DNA of 64,000 nucleotides, taken from positions 37,018-101,017 of the forward strand of contig DLLC01000070.1 in the NCBI GenBank assembly GCA_002476625.1. The letters are read 5' to 3'. The position numbers and the translations under genes are program-made. Origin of the DNA: Porphyromonadaceae bacterium UBA7572 (GTDB lineage Bacteria; Bacteroidota; Bacteroidia; Bacteroidales; Muribaculaceae). Position 1 is the stretch's first letter. Each line of letters begins with the position of its first letter. Under the pieces are notes generated by a model, which saw nothing but the letters and a program-made list of their open reading frames with translations, had not been told where the DNA came from and made no database searches. Positions 11,292-19,605 of this stretch are shown piece after piece.

Positions 11292-11395
11292 CGAGCAAAT
11301 AAAAGTTTGTTTTAGGTTATTTTTTTACTCAATTACCATCAATTTGTTGAGAGAAAGTTGAAGCTGAATTATTTAAGTCCAAAAGCGGGCATAAA

Positions 11396-11497
11396 ATGAG
11401 GAGGTTTTTCACACTGGCACTACACAACGGCCACCACCCAACCACAGTAAGTGGCGAGCGTGCTGACATGCCAGCCTCTTTAAGAATTAAGAAATAG
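11396..11497 (+). other. Possible 33-codon small ORF in a long leader
   Basis: ATG at 11396 to TAG at 11495-11497 within the 676-nt gap before the 999-residue gene. The text (MRRFFTLALHNGHHPTT...) has no recognised motif and no clear ribosome site, and may be chance. The rest of the gap is AT-rich and shows no other gene. Confidence 0.15.
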
Positions 11498-11593
11498 GTG
11501 AATAAGACTTTGACGGAAAAACAAACACAATTTTACACAACTATTATTTTTTAAAGCTATTTTTAATTAAGAGATTTTTTAGCAATTAGTTTT

Positions 11594-14593
11594 ATGAAAA
11601 AAATTTTCAACCTTATGCTTGTGCTTACAGCCGTGGCCTACTTTTCTGCCACGCTGAAAGCCGACCCTGTGGTAAAACCAAAGGACTTTTATTCAGGGAA
11701 ATCTTACACATGGACCAACGCCAACGGCGGAACAGTGACCTCCAACCTCACCGACGAGGCTACAGACCCTCGCCAAATCATGGCTCTGCTCAAGTACATC
11801 TACACCAACAAGGAGATTCCGGGCATACTTCAGTGTGGCTACACATCTAAGGGAGTGCGTGAAGGCACTATCGACTACGATGTGAAAGCTAACAGCGCCA
11901 TGAACAAAGCCTACGGCATCACCGCCGGCAACTACACCCCCAACGAGGAGGGCTACACCACTCTCATAGTAAAGGTGAAAGACTCCTGGACACCATCCGC
12001 AAAGGAAAGCCTCAGCCAGCAGCAGACACTCCAATACGTGTCCGACGCCATCGAGTCGGTTCAGCTTCTGACCGAAGGCTTATACATGCCCGCTACCGAC
12101 GCTGCCGGCAACAAGAACGTGAACCCCGGTGTGGTTTACCGCATGTCGGGCAGCGCCAACCGCTTCTTCTTCATTTCTAAGGGGCGTGGCCGCACATGGG
12201 GTAACAACTATGGTAAAAATGGAGCGATGATTAGCGAATACGCTCCGTTCAACGGTATGTTTGAGGAATACAGCCCTGTGGCAGTGAGCGGCGGTAAGCA
12301 GATTGAGAATTTCTACGAAGACCTGGTGAACGGCAAAATATTCAAGACTGAGCACGACTGCAGCACCGTGACTGGTCAGGAACACTACTTCTGCATGATG
12401 GGCACCACTGGCACTAAGAAGTTCGATGTTACCGACCTGCTGGTCACTATCCCCGACTACCGCCTATGGGACTGGAGCAACCGCGACTATCAAGGAAATT
12501 CATATTTCAAATACACAAACTACAACAAGAGCCATGCGCCATCACTCGGACTTTACGGCATCCAGCTCAAAGCCACTGCCACCCCCACCGATGGCGACTA
12601 CTATAAAGTGACATTGGCATGGACTTCGTCGCTCAACGAGGTTACCGGCAATGAAGTGAACCAGCGCTTCCTTCTGTGGGTGCGCGATGAGGACGGCTCT
12701 CTCAAGCCTCTCACCGGCGAGGACGGAAAGCAAGTGACCGTCGCCCCGGGCGAAAACTTTGAGTATTCCTACAATGAGGCTCAAACCTACCAAGGCAGAG
12801 AAATCACCTATGTGGTGTCGGGGCAGCCTACCGACGCGCAGTTTGTCAATTTCAAAGAGGTTTACTCCAACAACGACAAGGTCACTATTCCTGGTCTTGA
12901 CCCAGACGAGGGACTTCGCATCGAAATTGGCACCGAATCAACCAGCGACTATGACCTGGCTACCGAGACCAACCACTACAAGAACCTCATTTCCATCGAC
13001 CACAGCGTGGACAAGACGCATGTGAAGTACACCAACCTTCAGGCAGGCTCTAAGCTCACATTCTACCGCTACGATGTGAACCACAGCAGCGAGGCAACAA
13101 AAATTGCTGAGCTTGAAATCACAGGAGTGGACCACAGAAGCGAGCAACAAGGCTGGGGATGGAATAGCAGAACATACTATTACAACGACTACAAATACAA
13201 TTTGAGCTACTACGAGCAGGTTGATGAGCAAAGCCCTAAGAGCAACATCACCGGCGGCACCTACTCGATGACCACCAACAGCAGCTACTCTCAAGGCGTG
13301 ACCGATGAAGTGGACTTCGACAAATTCGGAGTGGGATCGTTCTACGATGAGTTCAGCGCTTCCACCGCAGCCAACGAGCACCCTGCAAGCTACGAATACA
13401 TGGCTTCGTTCTCCGGCCTGGGCAACACCACTCAGACAGAGCTGCACAGTTCATACAGCAAAATCAAAGTGCACAAAACGGAAGCCACGCTCACCGACAA
13501 GGCCATCACCATGCAAGATGTGGAGAACGACAACGTGTGCTCGGAGCGCATCCACATCAACACGCACGACGCCAGCCCTGCCATCCAGTTCTCACTCGAC
13601 CAAGACTTGAGAATTGCTGAATACAGCCTCAACAAGGTGAAGAATCAGAACAACAGCGAGATGGAGGAAATCGGACTGGCACAGCGCCTGCCAAGCTGGG
13701 ACTACGCGGTGTATGAGAATGGCAAACACAAGCAAAACGTTAGCCAGACTGAAGAGCCAGTAATCTCCGATGCATCAGCAAAAGTGGGCAGAAATGAATA
13801 TGTGCCTGTAATCAAGACCTACCGCAACTCCGACGATGGCACCTACAACACCTACGGCGCGCCTATCGTGGCATCGCACCGACTCATGGCCAACCTCTCG
13901 CTCGAGGACCAGCTGATGAGCACCTACGTGTTCAGCTCTAAAGGCAAGAAAGGACGCTATTACCAGGCAGTGATCAACATCGCTGCCGAGGGCACCGACA
14001 ATTATGAGATTGTGAAATACCGCGTGTGGCGCCTGGTGGGCGACCGCGCAATGGAAGTGGAGCCCGACTATATGGCACGCCTCAATCAGGACGGACACCC
14101 CATCGTCATCGACTCCGACGATGAAGGAGAGCCCACTATCGACGAAACGCACAACGACTTGAAGGAATTCACCGTGAAAGGACAAGGTGGCGCAGCATTC
14201 CTGCCTATGCAGGTGAACAGCAACACCATCCGCGTGATCGACACCTTTGGTGCAAGCGATGTGACCGAAGACGGCGACCTCACCGTTTCCTACATTGTGC
14301 GCCTGTATGCTAAGCCAGCCACCGACAGCGACGACGAAAGCCGCATCGGCTCACGCGCCGGAGGAACCGTGCTGGCAAAAGAATACTACATCGGAGAATC
14401 CACTATCAACGTCACATTTGAAGAGAGCACCCCAACCGGCATCTTCGACGTGGTGGCATCAGCCAAGACACCAGCAAGCGTGGAATACGTGAATTTGCTC
14501 GGACAGAAGTCGAGCAAACCGTTCAGCGGCCTGAACGTGGTTATCACCACTTACACCGACGGAACACAAAGCACTGCAAAGCGCACATTCTAA
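11594..14593 (+). CDS. Large secreted protein with a T9SS-like C-terminal tail
   Basis: The protein has 999 residues. A signal peptide (MKKIFNLMLVLTAVAYFSATLKA) is followed by a long hydrophilic, Tyr/Asn/Thr-rich region of beta character with no domain I recognise. The last 55 or so residues, with YVNLLGQKSSKPFSGLNVV and TYTDGTQSTAKR, resemble the type A sorting domain of T9SS cargo (VYNLLGQ... GxYIV...), although the usual GIYIV is replaced by GLNVVIT. The likely fate is export across the outer membrane by the machinery encoded at 26.1-33.1 kb, perhaps as a surface adhesin. It is monocistronic with its own terminator. Confidence 0.8.
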   Translation: MKKIFNLMLVLTAVAYFSATLKADPVVKPKDFYSGKSYTWTNANGGTVTSNLTDEATDPRQIMALLKYIYTNKEIPGILQCGYTSKGVREGTIDYDVKANSAMNKAYGITAGNYTPNEEGYTTLIVKVKDSWTPSAKESLSQQQTLQYVSDAIESVQLLTEGLYMPATDAAGNKNVNPGVVYRMSGSANRFFFISKGRGRTWGNNYGKNGAMISEYAPFNGMFEEYSPVAVSGGKQIENFYEDLVNGKIFKTEHDCSTVTGQEHYFCMMGTTGTKKFDVTDLLVTIPDYRLWDWSNRDYQGNSYFKYTNYNKSHAPSLGLYGIQLKATATPTDGDYYKVTLAWTSSLNEVTGNEVNQRFLLWVRDEDGSLKPLTGEDGKQVTVAPGENFEYSYNEAQTYQGREITYVVSGQPTDAQFVNFKEVYSNNDKVTIPGLDPDEGLRIEIGTESTSDYDLATETNHYKNLISIDHSVDKTHVKYTNLQAGSKLTFYRYDVNHSSEATKIAELEITGVDHRSEQQGWGWNSRTYYYNDYKYNLSYYEQVDEQSPKSNITGGTYSMTTNSSYSQGVTDEVDFDKFGVGSFYDEFSASTAANEHPASYEYMASFSGLGNTTQTELHSSYSKIKVHKTEATLTDKAITMQDVENDNVCSERIHINTHDASPAIQFSLDQDLRIAEYSLNKVKNQNNSEMEEIGLAQRLPSWDYAVYENGKHKQNVSQTEEPVISDASAKVGRNEYVPVIKTYRNSDDGTYNTYGAPIVASHRLMANLSLEDQLMSTYVFSSKGKKGRYYQAVINIAAEGTDNYEIVKYRVWRLVGDRAMEVEPDYMARLNQDGHPIVIDSDDEGEPTIDETHNDLKEFTVKGQGGAAFLPMQVNSNTIRVIDTFGASDVTEDGDLTVSYIVRLYAKPATDSDDESRIGSRAGGTVLAKEYYIGESTINVTFEESTPTGIFDVVASAKTPASVEYVNLLGQKSSKPFSGLNVVITTYTDGTQSTAKRTF

Positions 14594-14637
14594 AATGAGA
14601 TCCTGAATAAACTAAATAGAAATAGCTTATGAAGTGG

Positions 14638-14674
14638 GGCAGCCCTGTCGCGACGACACGGCTGCCTCTTTTTT
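14638..14674 (+). terminator. Terminator after the 999-residue protein gene
   Basis: GGCAGCCCTGTCG (14638-14650) pairs with CGACACGGCTGCC (14654-14666), one mismatch, 3-nt loop, followed by CTCTTTTTTC. Confidence 0.85.
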
Positions 14675-14761
14675 CACCCCTCCATCAGCACTCCACCCCA
14701 AAAAGGCTCACCCTACAAATATGAGGTATTACGCTCCAGTAGAATAGTGGCGGGCAGTAGA

Positions 14762-14779
14762 GACGCGATATTTCGCGTC
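14762..14779. repeat. GACGCGATATTTCGCGTC palindromic element, copy 1
   Basis: GACGCGA and TCGCGTC flank TATT. The same core, in a longer and perfect form, occurs at 53004-53033, so this is a dispersed short palindrome. The rest of the 14675-14932 gap holds no gene. Confidence 0.6.
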
Positions 14780-14932
14780 AGCCCATCAATCTGTAAAACA
14801 AGTGGGCTATGAAAAATCCTCGCAATCCGTGAGAGACCCTCCTCCATATTTGTCGGGGGGGGGTGAGCCAAGGTTAACGCACGATTGTGGACTATTGGGC
14901 AAATAACAAGGAAGTATGGACTAATCGCCAAA

Positions 14933-14963
14933 TTGCCCATATCCCGAAAATTAAGTAATTTTG
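14933..14963 (+). promoter_or_regulatory. Promoter of the dus gene
   Basis: TTG (14933-14935), 20 nt, TAATTTTG (14956-14963). The start codon chosen for the gene is at 14982, so the leader is only about 12 nt. This promoter also shows that the longer open frame beginning with TTG at 14961 is not the real start. Confidence 0.65.
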
Positions 14964-14981
14964 CATCGTAATTTCAAGCTG

Positions 14982-15965
14982 ATGAAAATAGGAAAAAACG
15001 ACTTGGGCTACCGCCCTGTGATGCTGGCTCCGATGGAGGACGTGACCGACCTTTCGTTCAGGCAGATATGCCGCGAGCAAGGAGCGGATATGGTGTATAC
15101 GGAATTTGTGTCGGCCGACGCGCTTATCCGCAACATCCAAGCCACGCTGCGCAAACTCAACATCTCCGAGAGCGAGCGCCCCGCCGCCATACAAATCTAC
15201 GGCCGCGAAGTGGCGCCCATGGTGGAGGCCGCAAAGATGTGCGCGCAAGTGCACCCCGACGTCATCGACCTCAACTTTGGCTGCCCGGTAAAGAAAGTGG
15301 CTGGCAAGGGAGCGGGGTCGGGCCTGCTGCGCAATGTGCCGCTGATGTGCGAAATCACCCGCGCGGTGGTCAATGCCGTGAGCATTCCCGTCACAGCAAA
15401 GACCCGGCTCGGCTGGGACTGCAATTCCAAGCACATCGTGGAAGTGGCTGAGCAGCTACAAGACTGCGGCATACAGGCGCTCACCATTCACGGCCGCACA
15501 CGCAGCCAGATGTACACCGGAGAAGCCGACTGGACCCTCATCGGTGAGGTGAAAAACAACCCTCGCATGCATATTCCCATCATCGGCAACGGCGACATCA
15601 CCACACCGCAAAAGCTCCGGGACTATTATGACCGCTACGGCGTGGACGGCATCATGGTGGGGCGCGCTTCAATAGGCGCACCATGGATTTTCAGGGAAAT
15701 GAAGCAATATATGCTCACTGGCGAAGTGCCACACATCTCCAACCATGAGAAAATGGCGCTACTGCGCCGCCAAATCGACGAGAGCATCAACCGCATCGAC
15801 GAGTTCCGCGGCATTCTCCACATTCGCCGGCACCTGGCAGCCACTCCCCTATTCAAAGGCATTCCCAACTTCCGCGAAACCCGAATCGCCATGCTCCAGG
15901 CACGCACCTTCCCAGAGCTCAACCAAATTTTAAACCATATAGAAGCCACATATTTAGGCGAATAG
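14982..15965 (+). CDS. dusB: tRNA-dihydrouridine synthase (DusB type)
   Basis: Starting at ATG 14982 (MKIGKNDLGYRPVMLAPMEDVTDL) the protein has 327 residues. It shows the FMN-binding TIM-barrel hallmarks: APMEDVTDLSFR, QIYGREV, DLNFGCPVKKVAGKGAGSGLL with the catalytic Cys, TIHGRTR, and GNGDITTPQ...GVDGIMVGRASIGAPWIF. It reduces uridines in the tRNA D loop using NADPH. The subfamily (DusB rather than another bacterial Dus) is my best guess from the overall text. Confidence 0.93.
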   Translation: MKIGKNDLGYRPVMLAPMEDVTDLSFRQICREQGADMVYTEFVSADALIRNIQATLRKLNISESERPAAIQIYGREVAPMVEAAKMCAQVHPDVIDLNFGCPVKKVAGKGAGSGLLRNVPLMCEITRAVVNAVSIPVTAKTRLGWDCNSKHIVEVAEQLQDCGIQALTIHGRTRSQMYTGEADWTLIGEVKNNPRMHIPIIGNGDITTPQKLRDYYDRYGVDGIMVGRASIGAPWIFREMKQYMLTGEVPHISNHEKMALLRRQIDESINRIDEFRGILHIRRHLAATPLFKGIPNFRETRIAMLQARTFPELNQILNHIEATYLGE

Positions 15966-16021
15966 CCACAAGTGGCAGCTACACTGCTTAATTTTATATT
16001 CCAATATTCACAAAAGAAAGT

Positions 16022-16777
16022 ATGAGAAAATATGTATTCCTTATGTGCATGATGGCAATGGCGACCATTATGGCGGGAGCGCAAGGGGTGCAAGACAGCC
16101 TCGAACTGAACGTGGGCGACTTCACCACACTAAACGTGAACAACAATATCAACGTGGTGTACCGAGCCTGCAAAGAAAAGGCCGGCACTGCCGTGCTGCA
16201 AGCGCCGAGGAGCATGGCAAGCAGGTTTATCTTCAAAAACGACAATAAAGGCAAACTCACCATACAGCTCACCGACTATAATTTCAACACTGGCGTGCCC
16301 ACTGTCACGGTGTATTCATCTTCGCTGCAAGAGGTGGTGAACCAAAGCGACAGCACAGTCACCATCGACAGCATTCCGCAAATGCCCGTGTTCAAGGCCA
16401 AGACCTGCAACAACGGCTCCATCATCATTCACGGGCTAAACACACTCACCACGGTGCTGAAAGAGGCCACAGGCAAAGGCCACATCTACGCCGACGGCGT
16501 GACCGACAAGCTGGAATGCAAGCTGGTGGGCACTGGGCTTATCTGCGCGCTCCGCTTGAAAGCGCGCGACATATCCTGCACAACGGGCGGGTCGGGCCAC
16601 ATCTATTGCCAAAGCACCGGCGGCTACCTGAAGCTCAAGGGATTCGGCAGCGGCAAGGTGCACTACACTGGCACGCCTTCCGAGGTGAAAGTGAAAAAAT
16701 TAGGCACACTCAAAGCCATACCCTACAAAGCCGACTCCACCACGGAAAACCCTTGCGACACCTGTGCCACGCGGTAA
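16022..16777 (+). CDS. Secreted head-GIN domain (DUF2807) protein
   Basis: The protein has 251 residues with a signal peptide (MRKYVFLMCMMAMATIMAGAQ). The text FTTLNVNNNINVVYRA, then a beta-strand-rich region with repeated short G-x-G turns (GSGHIYCQSTGGYLKLKGFGSGKVHYTG), is characteristic of the putative autotransporter adhesin head GIN domain, common in Bacteroidetes. The function is not established; a surface or periplasmic beta-solenoid is likely. It lies 56 nt after dusB on the same strand. Confidence 0.8.
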   Translation: MRKYVFLMCMMAMATIMAGAQGVQDSLELNVGDFTTLNVNNNINVVYRACKEKAGTAVLQAPRSMASRFIFKNDNKGKLTIQLTDYNFNTGVPTVTVYSSSLQEVVNQSDSTVTIDSIPQMPVFKAKTCNNGSIIIHGLNTLTTVLKEATGKGHIYADGVTDKLECKLVGTGLICALRLKARDISCTTGGSGHIYCQSTGGYLKLKGFGSGKVHYTGTPSEVKVKKLGTLKAIPYKADSTTENPCDTCATR

Positions 16778-16804
16778 ACCCCGCAGAAAAAAGTCGGCTG
16801 GGTG

Positions 16805-16835
16805 TTGCGATTGTTGGCGATATGGTGTAAATTTG
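16805..16835 (+). promoter_or_regulatory. Promoter of rpoN
   Basis: TTG (16805-16807), 20 nt, TAAATTTG (16828-16835), 38 nt before the rpoN ATG. Confidence 0.6.
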
Positions 16836-16873
16836 CATAAGGCCAATTTACACCTATTTTAAAACTCGAGATT

Positions 16874-18325
16874 ATGGCAAAAACTAACGGAACTGGGCTC
16901 AAAACAGAGATAAAGCAAAAGCAGACGGCCATTCCCATCACCAACGTGATATTGGCCCCTTACCTGGAGAAATCGAGCAGGGAGGTGGAAGACGATGTGC
17001 TGAACGCTCTGAAAGAAAACCCGCTTCTGGAAAAGAAAACCGACGAGGTGGACCCACCCATCACCCCCCAAAAAACTTCCGACACTGAATACGACAATCC
17101 CGACCCCGACAGTGCGCCCTACGACAAGCCTCTGCCTGGCGAGCGTCTGTACCGCGCCAGCAACAGAAGTGCCGACGACGTTTACAACGCACCCGTGGCG
17201 GTGGCGGAAGAGTCGCTCGAAGAGCACTTGATGACGCAAGTGAACGAGCTCAACCTATCTTCCACCGACCATCTGATAGCGAAATACATAGTGGGCAACC
17301 TCGACTCTAACGGCTGGCTCGCACGCTCCACCAGTGGCATTGCCGACGACATCACCTTTGGCGAGGAAGAAGAAGGTGTAGAGGTGGAACGCGAGGATGT
17401 GGAAAGAGTGCTGAAAATGGTACAGGAGCTCGACCCTCCAGGCATAGCCGCACGCACGCTGCGCGAGTGCCTGCTGATACAGGTGAGACAGAAAGAACAA
17501 ACTCCCGAAACCAAGCTATTGGAAACGCTCATCGACAAGTATCTCGACGAGCTTGGCCTAAGCCACTACGACAAGGTGTGCTCGCGCATGGGCATCACAC
17601 TCGAAGAGCTGAAGGTGCTACTTGGAGCGCTGCGCAAGTTGCAGCCAAAGCCTGGCAACGGATTCTCATCAGGCATAAGCGACGTGCGCCGCAACCAGAT
17701 TATCCCGGAATTTGAGGTGGACGTGGACGATGGAAAAATATCGGTGACGATGCCCAACCGCATCCCCGAGCTGGTAATCTCAGAAGAATTCTCCGACGGC
17801 ATAAGCGCATCGGCAGCCAAGGACAAGACGGTGAAAAACTTCTACGACAGCGCCAACCAGATGATTGCCATTCTAAAACGCCGGCAGGAGAAACTGATGA
17901 AGGTGATGCGATCCATCATCAAGCACCAGCAAGCCTTCTTCCTCTCTGGCGACGACAGCCTGATTGTGCCTATGAAATACAAGGACATTGAGAATGACAC
18001 AGGGCTTGACCAATCCACCATATCACGCATCTGCGGTGGCGACAAGGGCAAATATGCCATGACACCGTGGGGCACCTTCAAACTTAAAGACTTCTTTAGC
18101 GGCAGCGTGCCCACCACGGGCGACAGCAAGACAACGGTAGCCACCAAGGCTGTGAGAAAAGCGCTGAAGGAAATTATCGACAGCGAAGACAAGAACCGTC
18201 CGCTCGGCGACGATGCCATCGCAAAACTGCTCAAGGCTAAAGGCTACGAGGTGGCGCGGCGCACCGTGGCAAAATACCGCGACATGCTGGGCATTCCAGA
18301 CTCTCGCCACCGGAAGGAGCTGTAA
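16874..18325 (+). CDS. rpoN: RNA polymerase sigma-54 factor
   Basis: The protein has 483 residues. Region I (EIKQKQTAIPITNVILAPYLEK... NPLLEK) binds activators and core, and an acidic linker follows. The core-binding domain contains LSSTDHLIAKYIVGNLDSNGWL. The helix-turn-helix has GLDQSTISRIC, and the RpoN box ARRTVAKYR sits at residues 461-469, reading the -24 element. It directs activator-dependent transcription at -24/-12 promoters. No enhancer-binding activator is in the window and I did not find a clear -24/-12 promoter here. It is followed by a PAP2 phosphatase and purE-ispG on the same strand. Confidence 0.96.
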   Translation: MAKTNGTGLKTEIKQKQTAIPITNVILAPYLEKSSREVEDDVLNALKENPLLEKKTDEVDPPITPQKTSDTEYDNPDPDSAPYDKPLPGERLYRASNRSADDVYNAPVAVAEESLEEHLMTQVNELNLSSTDHLIAKYIVGNLDSNGWLARSTSGIADDITFGEEEEGVEVEREDVERVLKMVQELDPPGIAARTLRECLLIQVRQKEQTPETKLLETLIDKYLDELGLSHYDKVCSRMGITLEELKVLLGALRKLQPKPGNGFSSGISDVRRNQIIPEFEVDVDDGKISVTMPNRIPELVISEEFSDGISASAAKDKTVKNFYDSANQMIAILKRRQEKLMKVMRSIIKHQQAFFLSGDDSLIVPMKYKDIENDTGLDQSTISRICGGDKGKYAMTPWGTFKLKDFFSGSVPTTGDSKTTVATKAVRKALKEIIDSEDKNRPLGDDAIAKLLKAKGYEVARRTVAKYRDMLGIPDSRHRKEL

Positions 18326-18399
18326 GCGATGGGCCTGTGTTATAACGACACCATAAAAAAACGGACAACAAAAAAACAAGCACATTACAAAATGTAAAT

Positions 18400-19047
18400 A
18401 TGAAAGCAAATGATGTGAAATACGGCAGAATTCTGGTAGGGCTGTCACGCTTTGCCTCTGCCATGCTCAGTCCACTGCTTATGCCCACCTATGGCGTGCT
18501 CATCGCGCTATGGTGCTCCTATCTGAGCGCCTACGACACGGGGCTGCGCGTGGCCATACTCCTGGTGGTGCTGGGCATCACCTGCGTGTTGCCCATGTTT
18601 GGCATCGCCACGCTGTTTCATTTCAAGATGATTACCGACAAGAGCCTCACCGAACGCAAAGAGCGCTTCCTCCCCTACATATTCGCGCTGGTGTGCCACG
18701 TGGCGGCAGCATATTACCTCTACACGCGTGTGCACGCCCCCATGTGGGTGGTGATGTTCTGCCTAGGCGGAGCGCTTGCCGTGCTCGTCTCGGCAGTGGT
18801 GAACCAATGGTGGAAAATCAGCGCCCACATGGCTGGCATAGCCGGCATAGTGGCACTCATCTACAATATGCATGTGCTCATCACCGAAGCGTTCAACCTG
18901 CTTTGGGTGATGATTGTGGCAGTGATGATTTGCGGTGTGCTCGGCTCGGCCCGAATCATCTTAGGAAGGCACACCCTCGGCCAAGTGATAGCCGGGGCCA
19001 TCAACGGCTTCGTGTGCGTGAGCCTGCTGATGCAGCTATTCGGATAA
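18400..19047 (+). CDS. PAP2-family membrane phosphatase
   Basis: The protein has 215 residues and about six membrane helices. Late motifs WWKISAHMAGIAG and SARIILGRHTLGQVIAG match the second (SxxxH region) and third (SRxxLxxHxxxDVxxG) PAP2 phosphatase motifs, with Gln in place of Asp in the last. The first KxxxxxxRP motif is only approximated by KSLTERKERFLPY. Members dephosphorylate lipid phosphates such as undecaprenyl pyrophosphate; the exact substrate is not known. The degenerate third motif leaves some doubt about activity. Confidence 0.78.
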   Translation: MKANDVKYGRILVGLSRFASAMLSPLLMPTYGVLIALWCSYLSAYDTGLRVAILLVVLGITCVLPMFGIATLFHFKMITDKSLTERKERFLPYIFALVCHVAAAYYLYTRVHAPMWVVMFCLGGALAVLVSAVVNQWWKISAHMAGIAGIVALIYNMHVLITEAFNLLWVMIVAVMICGVLGSARIILGRHTLGQVIAGAINGFVCVSLLMQLFG

Positions 19048-19098
19048 CGCACAGCCAACTAACGAAACATCAACAAATACATTTATACGCATCTCTCA

Positions 19099-19605
19099 AT
19101 GAAAGCATTAGTCAGCATCATTATGGGCAGCACAAGTGATATGCCCGTGATGGAGAAAGCCTGCAAGTGGCTTAACGATATGGAAATTCCATTTGAAGTG
19201 AACGCGCTGTCGGCACACCGAACCCCCGACGCTGTAGAACAGTTTGCCCGTCAGGCTAAGGACCGAGGCATCAAGGTGATTATAGCAGGAGCGGGAATGG
19301 CGGCGGCGCTGCCAGGAGTGATCGCGGCGAGCACCACACTGCCTGTGATTGGCGTGCCCATCAAGGGTATGCTCGACGGCCTCGACGCCATGCTGAGCAT
19401 CATTCAAATGCCCCCCGGCATTCCTGTGGCCACAGTGGGCGTGAACGGAGCTATGAACGCTGCCATTTTAGCGGCAGAGATGATGGCGCTCGGCGATGAG
19501 AAGATTGCCGAGAAAGTGGCGGCCTACAAGGCCACCCTTGGAGCCAAGATTGAAAAGGCCAACAAAGATTTGGCCGAAGTGAAGTATGATTACAAAGTGA
19601 ACTGA
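19099..19605 (+). CDS. purE: N5-carboxyaminoimidazole ribonucleotide mutase
   Basis: The protein has 168 residues, the usual length of class I PurE. Motifs are IIMGSTSDMPVMEKA, NALSAHRTPDAV with the catalytic His, GAGMAAALPGVIAA and PVIGVPIKG. It rearranges N5-CAIR to CAIR in purine synthesis. The stop shares one base with the ispG start (TGATG at 19603-19607), so the two are coupled. Confidence 0.97.
   Translation: MKALVSIIMGSTSDMPVMEKACKWLNDMEIPFEVNALSAHRTPDAVEQFARQAKDRGIKVIIAGAGMAAALPGVIAASTTLPVIGVPIKGMLDGLDAMLSIIQMPPGIPVATVGVNGAMNAAILAAEMMALGDEKIAEKVAAYKATLGAKIEKANKDLAEVKYDYKVN

Noticed and set aside
16874..18325. Sigma-54-controlled promoters for the window's operons
   Set aside because: I looked for TGGCAC-N5-TTGC type sites upstream of the surface and polysaccharide genes and found none convincing; the promoters seen are of the -33/-7 type.
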